Shown: in pieces, positions 1 through 13,195 of the stretch
Position numbering within the stretch: position 1 is the first letter of the stretch
Layout of the letters: every line of letters begins with the position of its first letter
From: Theocolax elegans
Taxonomy: Eukaryota > Arthropoda > Insecta > Hymenoptera > Cerocephalidae
Assembly: GCA_026168455.1 (NCBI GenBank)
Contig: CM047431.1
Coordinates: 54,924,539 to 54,988,538, forward strand
Reading direction: 5' to 3'
DNA: 64,000 bases
Notes under the pieces: model-generated
What the model saw: only the letters and a program-made list of their open reading frames with translations
What the model was told of the DNA's origin: nothing
The model's database searches: none
Position numbers and translations under genes: made by a program

Positions 1-108
1 TTTCTCTTTTTTGACCAAAAACTTTATACCATTCTTATGGTGGATTATATTTTTACCTGCGTATTGTATACCAGACATTATTTCAGGTTCAACTGTTTCA
101 ACCTTCAT
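1..108 (-). CDS. Probable first coding exon of an unidentified gene, cut by the left edge
   Basis: Read on the minus strand, an ATG at 108-106 opens 36 codons with no stop and reaches the window edge still open. The product begins MKVETVEPEIMSGIQYAG and continues with a lysine-rich stretch (KNGIKFLVKKEK). Its balanced, charged composition is unlike the Phe/Ile/Tyr/Lys-rich chance frames around it. A possible splice donor (GCAG/GTAAAA) lies after codon 17, so the exon could end there instead. Upstream DNA (109 onward) is AT-rich with TATTTAAA-like sequence. I do not recognise the family. It could be the N-terminus of a host gene or a transposon protein. Short length is the main reason for doubt. 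Confidence 0.4.
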   Translation of the reverse strand, partial: MKVETVEPEIMSGIQYAGKNIIHHKNGIKFLVKKEK

Positions 109-1487
109 TATTTAAACTTTATTTATAAACGTGTATTTCGATTCGTAATACATATCGTTAAAATTAATTTCATGAAATAAAAAAAAATAGTTCGTGATGT
201 GAGTAACGGTTATAACTTCAAATTAAAGCTAAACGGAAAAATATTTTTGCAATTATTATACCTAAACATTAAATACGTTTATTTGCAACAAAACTTAGGT
301 AGATAATTGACGATTTTGACTTCAAAGTATTTCATATCGCACCAAAATAATTTACTCAATGTTTTTAATTTACTGGCATAATCGAATAATAGTTGAAGAT
401 TGCTCAATACGATGACTGTGAACATCGTTTTCCGCAAGAATCTTGAAAATGGCCTATCATCAACCGATTATCGGACCAATAAGGACCAATAAGAAATCAT
501 TGATAAATGAGAATTAAAAGTTCCGGCGCATTAGATGCACAAAATAAAAATAGGCATATATAAATGAAATAACACCTTATGCTGGTACAATTTAAAATTA
601 TAATGTAAAATAATATAAAAATTGTAATACAAGAGAGAGTAGGTAATTAAACTCTTTTATTTTTACAAAACCTATAGATGTAGATGCGTAATTGTATTAT
701 ATATTTATATATATATATATATTAAGGTAAGGTTTTAAAATATTAATTACGAATCTCCTATTAATGTTTCAAAAATTATGAATTTTCAAAATCGATACCC
801 TGCCAAAAATTTAACCATTATTTACAGTGAGCGTTAATAAATGTGAGCCTTTTTGGTTCATTTCTATAACTCAAAAAATTTATAATAATATCTTTAATTA
901 TGATTATATATTCAATATTATTAAAAAAAATATTTAGTTTGTATTTTTTATAACAAAATAATTCTATAGAATGTGACATTTTAAAGATTAAAATTAACTA
1001 ATAAATAGTTGATATAATCCGTTAACATTTCTAGAAGGGTACAACAAATTGTAATAAAAAAATTCTTTATGTATAAGTTCAAGAAAAATGAAAAAAAACT
1101 GTTTTATCTTTAGTTATCTAGATTAGCTACCGAACTTACAAATTACTTATTCATGAATTATTTTTCAAATTTGATTTTACACTTATTTGATTTTTTAAAG
1201 ATGCTTTAAATTTAACAAATGTAAATGATTGTTCTTATAGACATCACTTGATATAAACAAACAATAAGTTCAGCAGATTTATAATTAATGATTAATTCGA
1301 ATAATTCTATAGGCATTAATTATCATAAAAATATATAAATATTTTAAATTCATGCCCGCTATGTTGCATTTGATTGTATATTAAATGGTGTCAATTTAAA
1401 TACCAAAAGTTCCTACATTGCAGCGATCATTAAATTTTTACTCAAAAATCTTATTCTTTCGCAAACGGGACGTGTAATGATAACTTA
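109..1487. other. AT-rich non-coding DNA
   Basis: No supported gene is visible on either strand. There is a short (TA)n run near 700-721. Nothing else is recognised. Confidence 0.6.
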
Positions 1488-2737
1488 TAAGGTAAAAGTC
1501 CCTGTTATTAAACGATTTTTAACATGTTTTTTGTTCCGATCTCAATAAAAAATTGAAATAAGCATCAATGTTGGAAATTTGTATACCATTCGATGCGCGT
1601 ATTCTTTCTGAACAATTACCTGGTTTAACATTTTAATTTCAACGGTTTTAATTAATTATATTATTAAAAAACGGAGAGCCTTATGTGCACGTATTATTAA
1701 ACGCCTTGAAATACATGTCCCGGCTGTTTAATAATCCTGTCCCTATTTATTAAACACTTTTAAAAACTCAAAATTTAACTATTTATTAACAATTTAGCTT
1801 AGTATTTCGATTGATACTACAAGGATTTATCTTTATTTAGTGTATGCAATCATAAAATTCTATAAATAAAACGATGTTTAATAATTTTGATCATAATACA
1901 AATGCGAGTTACTTTGGTATAAAATGAACCTGTAAGAGTCTTCCGTGAGTCTTGATGCAACTATATTATAAAGATTGCATAGCCCTTTTTCACATACTTT
2001 TGAATTTTAATCGGTTACTAATGAACAATGACGAGCATACACATATTCGTGATTCGATAGATATACCTTTCACTAACACACATACTGAAATAATATCAAT
2101 TTTTTCGAAAAAAAGCTCAAAAGTAACCTTCAAGTGCGTTTGTAGGTTAACTTTCTAACCAAAAGAAATACATTATTTAGCCTTTATACAACATGCATAT
2201 ATCATTTAAATCGATTAATAATACATTTTTAACTATTTTACCAATAAAAATCTATAAATAAATCGGTAAATATTGATTTAAAACAGTGTTTGTACCGTTT
2301 AATAATAGGGACAGGAACAAAATCATATGTACGTAGTATGGAACAGCTAATAATTTAATTAAAGCAATATTAAAATTGCAAAAACAGTCCTACGATATAA
2401 AAACTATCCCCTAATGCTTAAACGATCATATATAATCCTCTTATTAATGTATTAGAGTTAGAAAACTTTGTGCGACAACGCCGACTTTTTCCGTCAAAAT
2501 GTTAATCGATCTATGCAATTTTCCCGAGTGCACAGTTTAATATTTTTTCGTAATTTCCCCAGTGCTTCATTCTAATTTATTTCAATTCGTAAACACAGTT
2601 AATAGACTAAATTATTCAATAAAATTTTTCTAATCATTAATATACCTATACTTTTCTTTTAATTCGTATTACTTTCTCTCTGTTTAGTACGAGGTACACT
2701 TTTCTCAAGGTGTTTATTAACAGGGACTTTTACCTTA
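1488..2737. mobile_element. 1.25-kb non-autonomous DNA element with 26-bp TIRs
   Basis: The left end (1488-1513) and the reverse complement of the right end (2712-2737) match over 26 bp with one mismatch: TAAGGTAAAAGTCCCTGTTA then TTAAAC or ATAAAC. TA flanks both ends (1486-1487 and 2738-2739), fitting a TA target duplication. Internal copies of the GGGACAGG and TATTAAAC motif lie near 1720-1755 and 2290-2315. No transposase frame is present, so it needs enzyme from elsewhere. A TA target suggests Tc1/mariner-type mobilisation, but the superfamily is inference. Confidence 0.7.
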
Positions 2738-4175
2738 TATTTTTATAAATTGTATATTTTTATTACTTCTATATTGTTATAAAATTTATATTGTTACTTA
2801 CATTATTACAAAATGTGGATAGAAAAATATATTTAGTTAATGAAGAACGGAGAGGCTATCACAGAATCTAACGTTTAAATAGATATAATAAAAGGTTTAT
2901 TACATTTTAACAGAACAATAAGTTTATAAAATGCGTTTCGCGCTATTATTTGTGTCGTTATACTTTGCATTAAAAATATGTACCGAAACGTTATTATTAT
3001 TTAGTCTATCACTTGATTATTATAATGTATAGCGATGAATACTAGTGGAGTTCGAAAATTAATTCCAATGGAATGTAAGTAATTGATCGTACTTGAGTAT
3101 TATTTTACGTCGACAATTATATTATCGAATCGATTCGTTCGCTAGTCGAGATCAATATGCATACGCTGCAGGAAAGGGTATAAAATATAAAAAAAAAACC
3201 CGAGGAAAAAGGAAGGAGAAGAAGAAGTGTGTAAGAGAGGGAGAGAAGCGGCAGGGAAGTATAACAATAGCGCGCGTCTGCCACTTCTCTTTTTAACGAA
3301 CGATAAAAAGCATTATTCTACTCGAAGCTCCCCGCGCCACCGCGGAATCGTAAAAAAGGGAAGACGGAAGGAGGCTCTGGGAGACTCATCAAAGGAAAAC
3401 ATTTCGTCTATAAAGCCGCGCCGGGGCATAAAACTTGCCGCGCTTCTGCCGCATCATCGCAAAAGAGAGAGAGAGAGAGAAAAAAAGTCTCTTTCGCGCA
3501 TCGGCAATCTCCGCGCGATCGTAAAACGCACCGGTAGTGGGAGGAGGACAAATACCCGAGGAAGCGAAGAAAAAAAATGGGCGCCGGCCGTGCAGCATAA
3601 GTACGAGTTTCCTCTGGATACCCGATGTATATATACACTTCGTGCCCGGCACCTACAGGGCAAATCCGACCGATGTAATCGACTGACTCTTGAAACTTAT
3701 TACCCGACTCACTTGTTTATTTTGCTTTTTCGAATTCGCTTACTGTATTTTTTTTTCTTTTTCTTTCGGTAACGCATTATACTTTAACCGGTAGTCCTTG
3801 ACACGGTTTATCTTTTTGGAGATATATCGTTTCGCTTGCATATACCAAACCTACTCGATGTGTTTGTTTATTTATAAAAGAACTTGATTTTATTATTATA
3901 ACCAATTCTCCATTTGCGTACATTCCCTTGCACTCGATATGTTGCACTTGTGTAATGTAGAGATCTACCTTTCTTCAATGTAAAATTCGGGTATGAAGTA
4001 TTGAAATTAACATATAAACAAAATAAATACACGGAGATAAATATTGTATTAAACTAAAAATAACCTTAGTCTTTTTAGCAATGTAATCTAATAGTTGTAT
4101 AATTATTAATTTTTTAGTAAGTTTTACTATAATTTCTAGGATTTCTTTTTGGATTTTAACAATATGCGACTTTGC
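2738..4175. other. AT-rich DNA containing a GC-rich, GA-repeat-rich island (about 3120-3720)
   Basis: The stretch 3120-3720 is much richer in C, G and CpG than its surroundings. It has a TATA-like GGGTATAAAATATAA at about 3177-3191, a purine-rich tract (3205-3260) and an (AG)n run near 3462-3480. Both strands have open frames of 70-180 codons, but the products are arginine/lysine- or serine-rich low-complexity strings and match no family I know. It may be a promoter or 5-prime untranslated exon of a neighbouring gene. Flanks (2738-3119, 3720-4175) show nothing. Confidence 0.35.
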
Positions 4176-4178
4176 TAA

Positions 4179-4780
4179 CAAGGAGAACGTTGTATGTTTG
4201 GAAAACGGATCATGTCCAGCTTGTAGGATATGTTTTCTAATATAAAAATATAAAAAAAAGTCGGAGCCGCAGAGCCTAACAATTTTTTTTTTCAAAAGTT
4301 ATACGCTATTAAAGCAAAATTTCCAAAAACAGATGATTTATTTTAAACGCTTGTAACTTCTAAACTATCAAATATTAATATTCAAAAATCAAAGTTTAAT
4401 GAAAAACTGAGATGAAATAGATATAATATAAAAAATACGCTCAAATTCGTTGAAATGTAGCAAAGTTATAGCCTAATGAAAAATTTAAAACAAATTTAAA
4501 CAAAAATTGGGTACTACAAATTTTATTGATTTTTAAGTTAAATTTCTTCAAATTCTTAATTCGGTCGTAACTTCGTAAACTTGTTAATATTTGATAGTTT
4601 AACAGTTACAAGCGTTTAAAGTAAATCATCTTTTTTGGAAATTTTGCTTTAATAGCGTATAACTTTTGAAAAATCGATTGTTAGGGTCTGCGGCTCTGAC
4701 TTTTTTTATATTATTATATTAGAAAACATATCCTACAAGTTGGGCACAATCCGTTTCCCAAACATATGATGTTCGCCATG
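4179..4780. mobile_element. Foldback MITE related to the Tc5-like transposon, TAA target duplication
   Basis: This 602-bp element has arms of about 200 bp that are reverse complements. The left end CAAGGAGAACGTTGTATGTTT pairs with the right end read inward, CATGGCGAACATCATATGTTT. TAA occurs on both sides (4176-4178 and 4781-4783). The first 20 bases resemble the ends of the autonomous transposon at 42,627-47,508 (CAAGGAGACCATCATATGTT), and the 3-bp TNA-type duplication is shared. It carries no coding sequence. The likely explanation is a non-autonomous derivative mobilised by a Tc5-like transposase. Confidence 0.8.
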
Positions 4781-4783
4781 TAA

Positions 4784-7044
4784 ATACTATACTATTTTAC
4801 AATTATATACATTTTTCTCCATATAGAAAGAATAGTTCGAAATATATAGAACATTAAGAAAAATATTATGTTTTTATAATTAAAATTTAGTAAATCGTAA
4901 ATATATCAACATATTTTTCTGCATCACCAGTATAAATTTAGTTTAGATTATCTTATAATAAAATATTTACAACGTGGATGCATCAAATAATAGTAATCGC
5001 TCATTAACCATCTTTTTGCAATGATCTAATTTTTCATCCATAAATATTTAAATAACGAACATTTGATTATACCCTTTAATTACAAGATATATCTGACGAA
5101 ATTCGCTACGCAAAAGGTATTTGCACGAATGAGAGATACGTGTAGGCTTTGTGTACAACCTGCTCTGTGCTTTTGTAAACACAAGCACATTATGAGTTCA
5201 TTCGAGAAAATAATTTCTTATGCACGAGAAAATAAGCAAACAGATGGATTATAAACAGGTGAAGCGATTACTTTGATATTTCTTTCAAATATTCGTGGTC
5301 ACTGAACTGCAATTCAAGTCAAGAACATCTACACTGGTCAATTATATCTCGTGGAAATTTTATATATTCTTAGAAATGTTAAATACAAAACTACGCATAT
5401 AAGAAAATATATTGTTTAAAGTTTCAACTTACGATTAAACCGACTGTAATTAATAACGTAAGACAATTGTTTAATACCTTGTAGTTGGTTTAAGCGTAAG
5501 ACGAAAATTTTAGCAATAATTTTCTTACACGTATATGTAAGTGAGTATTCTTATTAACAAAATTCCAATATTTACGATGTGAATTATTTTTCTTCTGCAT
5601 TAACTAAATTTGATTTTATATTAATCTAAAGTTTATCACAGAATTGTACAAAATCATTGTCAAAATTTTAAATATTACTTTTACATCCTTTCGATACTAT
5701 ATATATTTTAAGCAAATCGAAAATGCTATTTTATTTCACGAATCGGCGTATAATAGTTACAGTGAGAAGTTTAAAGATTGATACCCACCCGAATCATATA
5801 TTCACGAATTTTTTGACATAATTAATATATATTTAATACAGAACCATTTGCTACTTGTAGCCATTTTGATTTTTAATATCCTAATAGAAATCAAAGTATT
5901 TATCTAAGGTTTTTTTGGTAAAAACCTAGCCGTTTGTCCAAAGATAACCAATAAATGCATAAATAATGACACAAAAATGGCTTTGTCTAATCTCAATATC
6001 TTCAATTTTTACTAGGGTATAAGAGAGATTATTTGTATAATTAATAATTTTATAAAACAAAGTATAAATCAATACTTTCGGATACGTGTACTCTCTTGAA
6101 CGTGTAAAAAAATTTGTAATCAAGAAGTACAATTCACCATTTATTTATCTAATAACGTTGTTTAGTTGAAGTATTATAATATATATTAGATCACAGTAAC
6201 CAATTAGAAAGAGAACATAAAAATTTCGTAAAAAATTAAGCCTAACGTATTGCGCAATATAAATTTCATTTATTTGTGGAGAAATAATACACAAATCCTA
6301 GTTACACGTGCAATAAATTATATTTATTACGTATTAATGTTCGATTCGGACACATTGATAATCTGATGGATATTTTATGTTATGAATAAATAAATGTTGC
6401 GAATCATTATTCAAACTGAGCACTTCCTTTATTTTCGAATCCTACAAATCTCGATGTCGCGTGCGTCCGATGTGACTCACTCGCCATATGGTACTTAATC
6501 TTCCTTCCCTATCATTCAACCATTAATAATGTAAAGGGAAATTACATAGTTTTATGGGCATATTTGCGCTAAATTAAAAAGAGAAAATTTACTTAGTTGA
6601 TAATACGTGGAAAGAAAGTAAAACAACCGAAACAGAAAAACTGTTTTCGGTAAAAAGATACACGATTAAACCAACAATATTTTTAATCCATTAGTTACAG
6701 ATATATATGATAGAAAATTCCACCTGAAGTAATCGGACAAAAAATAAATATTGTTTTAAATAGTTGCAGCCTACAGGAAATCACTAGAAGAAAGTAAAAG
6801 AAAATTTTTTTGGATTTTTATCTCACATTGGTGCAATGTTATAGACAGTTAAATAATTGAAATTATTCGAAAAATTTAAAAAAATAAGAAAGTAGAACTT
6901 GGACGGGTAACCGTTTGGGAAAACCGCGTGCTTTTGCCATTTTTCGTATTTCTTTTCGATATTTTACTTTTTTGAAAGATCAATATTAATGATTTTACAC
7001 TCCTATAGTTAATTAATGAGGTTCTCAATATCGAGGGTCAATAA
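4784..7044. other. AT-rich non-coding DNA
   Basis: Only short chance frames are seen. No repeat, RNA gene or protein match is recognised. Confidence 0.6.
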
Positions 7045-7046
7045 TA

Positions 7047-7583
7047 CCCTGCTGGAAATGTGAACTAAAAATTAGGAATTAAAAGTAGTCATTTAATAGG
7101 TTAAATGAAACGCTTTTTCCCACTGCGTTCGTCCATTTAATAGATTGCCGCCTCCAAATATTTTCCTTCACCTTACCTCCAAATATTTTCACTTCACCTT
7201 CTGGCCATACATGTACTTAAAACTCCAAATTTTTAATCAAATTGGATCGTTTACTCGAATACTAATACTAATTTACTCTTAATTCTGCATTTAAACCAGT
7301 TATTTTAAAGTATCATTCAGATTTACAATATTTCCAATTTATTTTCCAAATCTATTCAAAGTGTCATTTAAATAGTTAGGAAATAGGTATAGTTTCGGTG
7401 TCCATTTTATCAAATAATCCGATCTTTTATGAGCCGTTTTGAATCTAAGAAATGGGCGAATTAAAGAGGAAAAAGCGTTTCATTTAACAGTGGTAACAAC
7501 CTAGCAGAAGTAGCTATAAAATACGTTAATTTAGTTAATAACCTATTATTTGCCGATTTTTAATTTTCTGATTTCTAGCAGGG
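7047..7583. mobile_element. CCCTAG-family MITE, copy 1 (537 bp)
   Basis: The ends are CCCTGCTGGAAAT and ATTTCTAGCAGGG, flanked on both sides by TA (7045-7046, 7584-7585). Internally it holds the family motif ATGAAACGCTTTTTC near the left end and its reverse complement GAAAAAGCGTTTCAT near the right, forming a subterminal inverted repeat. No coding capacity. It belongs with copies at 13,196, 14,143 and 22,628, and with the shorter relatives at 8675 and 38,179. Confidence 0.8.
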
Positions 7584-8036
7584 TAATATAATACTTTTTA
7601 TTTATGTTGGTTGTACAACTTTTCGTCTGCTTGGTTTGCAGATTTTTTCAGGTACGAAATTTATTCAACGCAAAATTAGCAAATGTGACAATATTTAAAT
7701 ACAGATGAATAACAAAGAAACTGATATGTGTTACCATTGACACAAATCAGCGTAGATGTTAGCCCGGGTGAGCGGCGTTGAATAACAAGACAGACAAATG
7801 CGAAACGTATTGATACAAAACAAAGCCAACGGGTGTGTTTGCACTCTATAGAATAATTTCTTGAAAATCTCGGGTAAGTGGTCGCCAACCACCCATTTTC
7901 GAATACTTTTTCATTATTTGTGAAAGATTAAAAAAACATTTCGACTTGTATAACAACATAGTACATGGTCTATATATATCAACTAACGCTAAATAAAAAA
8001 TTATTCAATCAAATACTTTTTTCGAATACCGAGTAT

Positions 8037-8152
8037 TCATCATATGTTTGGGAACCAGATTGTGCCCAGCATGTAACATATGTTTTCGAATATAAAAATG
8101 TAAAAAGAACCAGAGCCGTAGACTCTAACAATCATTTTCTTTTTCGAATACT
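8037..8152 (+). mobile_element. Fragment similar to the Tc5-like MITE arm
   Basis: From CATATGTTTGGGAACCAG onward this stretch aligns with the left arm of the 4179-4780 MITE: CATGTAACATATGTTTT against TTGTAGGATATGTTTT, then AGAGCCGTAGACTCTAACAA against GGAGCCGCAGAGCCTAACAA. No matching right arm or target duplication is left. It is nested in the 7872-8445 element. Confidence 0.55.
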
Positions 8153-8210
8153 TATAGTATTCGAAAACGTATTTCATCGGATATTCGACCAAATTCTTTT
8201 TTATTTAGCG

Positions 8211-8212
<2 letters not shown>

Positions 8213-8290
<78 letters not shown>
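8213..8290. repeat. (TA)n microsatellite, about 78 bp
   Basis: Uninterrupted alternating TA. The reading frame through it is an artefact (YIYIYI). Confidence 0.95.
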
Positions 8291-8293
<3 letters not shown>

Positions 8294-8674
8294 AAGTCGA
8301 GAGTTACATAAATTTACATAAAATTATATAAACTCATACATATATATCATGTACGATGTTATGCAAATCGAATTGTGTTTTTAATCTTTACACTCAAATA
8401 ATGAAAAAGTATTCGAAAATGAGTGTTTGGCGACTATGCTTACCCAATCCTGATGCATACATAGTTTCTTTAAATCACATAATATAATATTTCTATTTAT
8501 TATTGGTTTCAATATACTTAATGTCTTTTATTCGATTAACTCTTGAATTATAATAATGTGCTAAATGTAGATACAAATATAGTGTTATATGTTACTGCTG
8601 TTTCCAGTAACCCTTACCCGACTGCTAGTAACATATACCGGAGACATGCTGCAGTAAAAATAACGTTTTTGCTT

Positions 8675-8812
8675 CCCTAGTAGAAATTTGGCGATTTTAA
8701 ATGGTTTTTTGGTTATAAATAGCCATGTTTTAGGTCATAACTAGCCATTTTCTATCGATCTTTTAGAAATGCCTTGTTTCTACTTCAGAAATCGTTTCCA
8801 TTTCTACTAGGG
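8675..8812. mobile_element. Short CCCTAG-family MITE (138 bp)
   Basis: The ends CCCTAGTAGAAATTTGGCGA and TTTCCATTTCTACTAGGG are inverted, and TT flanks both sides. It lacks the AAACGCTTTTTC core of the 500-bp copies. Confidence 0.8.
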
Positions 8813-11800
8813 TTTAAATAATTATAATGCATGGTTTTTGTGTTACTTAAGGGATATGACTAATTTACATTTAAGTAAACACAAATTTCATCAAATAATA
8901 AGTGCAAAAAATAGATTTTTCGCGACATGGGAAAGGTATATTTCTAAATATGTCTGTCGCGTTAATGTTAATGTATATAAATACAGTATGTACTACCCAA
9001 AAGTTTGGTTAACTGTACTGGAATATTCAGCAATATTTATTGGAGAGTACTACAATTCGCATTACCTTGTACTGCACGCGGTTACTTTTTTTTTCTCAAA
9101 GCTATTGAGCTTCAGACTTGAGAGACTCGATGGAAATAATCAATACGCGCAACAGTTGATTTAAGCAAAAACGATAAATTAGCCTTTCAAATGAGGAGCT
9201 GGTAGGATAAGCGTCGTAAACCTAGTCCTAGATATCGATCGGGATTCCTTATCATGTTCGGGTCTCGGAAGTATGAGATAAAACGGAGATAAATAAATGT
9301 CTAAAATATGTATATTTATTTGTTTATAAAGTAAAATAACACTCCGTATGAATTGTTATACGATTTATAGAAAAAGAGAAGGTAGAAGTGTATTACACAA
9401 CTAATTGCAGCAAATACCTCAGATTGTCAAAGAAAGAGCAATGAAAATCAACGTACGGCACGTATTGACAATAAGAAAAGTAATTCCACGATTGCAATTT
9501 AGATCGATCGACCGATCTTTGTACATGTATGTATATACATATACATATATATATATCCCCTAGGGTCTTTTTCACGAAAATTCGCTCGTAGGTCGTTCTT
9601 AGCGATTGCTTAACTTACGCGATTACTTTTACAAGTTACTACTTACCATTGCACATAAATTCTCGAGAGAAATTGAATGAAGAAAAAAAACGAAAACGAA
9701 AGAAAATATATTCGTCGCGTCCACCAATAATTTGAATTAAATTAAATACAACGGGGATATAAGATCGTTACCCAAGACAGCTTGTGTTCTATACGTAATA
9801 AAAGTCCTTGCGTACGCGTATACGTGTGTGTAGTGAAAATGCAACGGGCTCTACTCTAAATTTAATTTGATCGGATGCGGATTGCGCAGAGAGTTGCAAA
9901 GAGACCGAGCGAACGAGTCCGTTGTCTATATGCACGGTGTACGCTATACGATTTGCCGGTTGGTTCGATCATGTTCTTGGAGATTTAATTGCCCCTCTGG
10001 CGAAATGGTAGTTTTGTGAGACCACCGTCACCATTTTCCACCCACAAAACACATAAACCCTTCTATGAGATATTGTACGATTTTTTAGATTTCAAGATTA
10101 TGAGGGAATATTACTTTGGCACTTAATATTACTCGTTGTGCTCGTATAATGCGGGCGTAATTTATTAATTTTTAGTAGCACTAAATTATTTGTTATTTAC
10201 ATTCTATCTTCACTAAATCATTTTATATTTATATTACTAATAATAAATTTATAATTTTTATTATTTTTTTGTGTTGCAGGTAAATGTTATTCCTATGTTA
10301 CAAGCGTCATGGTATACGTGAGTATTTTTATACAAATACACACATACACACACACACATATTTCACGTTGTATATTTTCTGATAATTTTCTCTGCAATAT
10401 TTTTAAAAAACAACAATTATGAAATTTTAAGAAGTGCCGAGTAGAAATCTTATTTAAATTAATAACTAATATATCGTGATTTGTAGATCTGTGTAGTTAA
10501 AACTTCCATTAGAATTTAATTACTTTATTAAGTTATCAATCTTACTTAATTTTAAAATCCATATTAAAATATATAAAAAAACGCTTTAATTATCAACTTG
10601 ACCAAATTGCTTAATGATATAATCAGCATTGGCAACGGTTTGAAGATATAGTGGGTAAGTATGCATAGAATGATAATATATGGTTAATTTTCGTATTAGT
10701 ATATGTCAAATACGATTTGACACCCGTCTAGCATACGCTATTTTTAATTATATCCTTTATAAAAAAATAAATAATAATTATTATTTGGGATATATATGTA
10801 CTCACGCACAGACGTACACTATAGTTTAAAACGAGATGTGATAAATTCTATTGTATCTACGAAAATATTCAATTTTGCGATGACTATTTTAACAAACCGT
10901 ACCAATTATATTGCCAATTATAATCCTACAATATCGTACAATAATTATTATAAACTGAGTGATTATGTTTATTTTGATATTTTATATATTCGCCGTATAC
11001 GACTAACAATATTGCGTATTTTTTCTAAAAGTTATAATGTAAATCATAGTCAAAATTTATTAAATCTCAAAATTTAGAAAATCGTGGATTAATAAACTGA
11101 GAAAAACAGTATAATATACTATAAATTGAAATAATCCATAGTAAAAATTACTATATTATATCACTTATCGAATATAATTATATTACAATTAAGAAAAATT
11201 GCTATATTGCATAGTAAAAATTGTACTATAGAATAATTTATAAAATAAAGTAACAATATTTAATGTGTAATGTTATAATCAATGTTACTACTATTTTTTT
11301 TATTCTAAGAAGGTAGTATGCACAAATCTAAATATTTGAGTATACTACAATTTTATGCTCCTCAATTAAATGATGCATTATTTCGAATTATGCGCAAACT
11401 ATAATAAAAAATTTATTAAACATACATTATTTTTTATTAATACATAAACTTAACTTTGTCATACAATTTTCATTGAATGGAATTAATTATTGAAAATCAA
11501 CAATACTAAGTTTTTAATTTAATTGACGGATAATTATTGATCTGTGTAAAACGTAAATGCTGGGTCACACAGTTTTCTATAAGAAATTTATTTTACTTTA
11601 ATTAATTAAACAGTTCAATACTAACGTCTTGATTACTTTCTTAACGAATACGACTATTGGTATGAAATTAAATTATCAATTCGACTGATTAGCATTAATT
11701 TTGTACTTGTACAAAATAAAACGATCGTCTTGGCACAATTTGTCCTAATTAAGATGCTTCTCGATTCAGAGATCTTTGCCATTTTATATTCCAATCGAGT

Positions 11801-12856
11801 AAAGGAGCAAAAATGTATTTCATTCCGTCACATTGTTTCATTCAATTATCTTGTTTCGAAGATAATGGCATTTTAGAATGTTCATAAACTGCGATAACTT
11901 TCTAGCTTCATACTTGCAGATTAAGTGTATAATTTCAGTATTCAGTTCGTTCTATTAACGATATTTAAGATCGTTGGTTGCAATTCAATGTGAACAAATA
12001 AATATCCTGAGGTAAATTTTCTTATCAGGTGCAATGAGAAATGAGTAAAATGCGAACTCATACGAAACGATGATCCTCAAATTGGTACGCGAAACCGTGA
12101 TAGATGTAATTGCTATTGTTACTCCTAAAATGTTATTTAATCTACCCTCTTACAGAAATTACGCTTTCATCGTAAGTATTTAAAAAAAATTTATCATTTA
12201 TTATATTAAATTTTTATCTTCATTTCTTGCTTCTATCTTTTTTCTACTTAGAAAAACTTCAAATTTTCAACAACTTCAAATTTGGTATTAAAAAGTAGAT
12301 AAATTGTTATTAAGAAGTTGTTTGAATAGAAAGCACTGAAATGAAGCGGAATAATCGACAAGTATCTTGTACCACATCGTAAATCTAATATTTTACTTTA
12401 ATTATTAAGAATAAAATCAAACCATGATCACAGTATTCGCAAAAAGTTACTGCAAATGTTTTAAATTTTATCGTAATAATTTGTCTTATAAGAAATCGTT
12501 GATATTTTAGGTATACCTCTTTAGAGATTCTCAAGATTGTATACAAAAAAATTACGTATAAAAAATATAATTATTGTTTATAATTTTGTTCGCATTCGAG
12601 TGATTAATTTGCAAAAACAATTTTTTACATCAGGACTTAATCGTTTTAATATTAGTGATTTTATCCTTGTAAAATGATCATTGACATTACTATTTATTAA
12701 CTGAAAACCTTGTAAATATTAAGTTTATTATAATTAAATAAAATAGTGTTTGGTTTGAGGATGAAATTGGACAGAATTTCGATTTATAAAATCATGTTAT
12801 AAACTAGCTTATAGTGTTGCCGGTTAATTTTTTATTTATATTTCAATACGATGAGA
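8813..12856. other. AT-rich non-coding DNA with a moderately GC-rich patch near 9790-10,050
   Basis: No gene is supported. At 9790-10,050 base composition is less AT-biased, but no homology is seen. CA-rich microsatellites lie near 10,338-10,360. Near 11,095 CTGAGAAAAACAGTATAATA resembles the end of the CACTG-type element at 32,782, but no partner end is found. An open frame from an ATG near 12,069 runs 34 codons into a perfect GTAAGT donor-like site (about 12,171). It is too short to call an exon. Confidence 0.5.
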
Positions 12857-13195
12857 ATGAGCAATTCACTGTTTATTTTAGAGTTTGGAGGCTGGACAGC
12901 TAAAGCTGAACTGTCTACCGAATCTCCTATGTAAATAAATGAATGCTTAAAGTAAGGTTATGTTTTTCTCAAACAAAAGTACCTAACAATTATATGTTAT
13001 GAATAAAAATGGCTAATGTTGATTAAATTACTTTCATTTATATTTTTCTTTTTCTTTTTTTAATTACAGCACAATCCCTTATTGTACAATGAAAGCTAAG
13101 AGCGAACGACGTAGACTGTTCATTGGTAATCAAATTGAAGAGTGCAGAGACATATCTGCTCTTTATTACATGTTACCGTTTCAAAAAGGTTACTT

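Larger units (their letters stand above)
7872..8445. mobile_element. 574-bp inverted-repeat element containing a long TA microsatellite
   Basis: About 60 bp at the left end (GGGTAAGTGGTCGCCAACCA then CCCATTTTCGAATAC) recurs inverted at the right end (8387-8445, GTATTCGAAAATGAG then TGGCGAC). The interior contains a fragment related to the Tc5-like MITE ends (8037-8152) and an uninterrupted TA run. No coding sequence. The TSD is not clear, so exact ends are uncertain by a few bases. Confidence 0.6.

Noticed and set aside
3227..3772. 181-codon plus-strand frame as a protein gene
   Set aside because: Low-complexity Arg/Lys/Glu and Phe-rich product, overlapped by three minus-strand frames; open because the island is stop-poor.
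7965..8294. 109-codon frame
   Set aside because: It runs through the TA microsatellite and a MITE arm.
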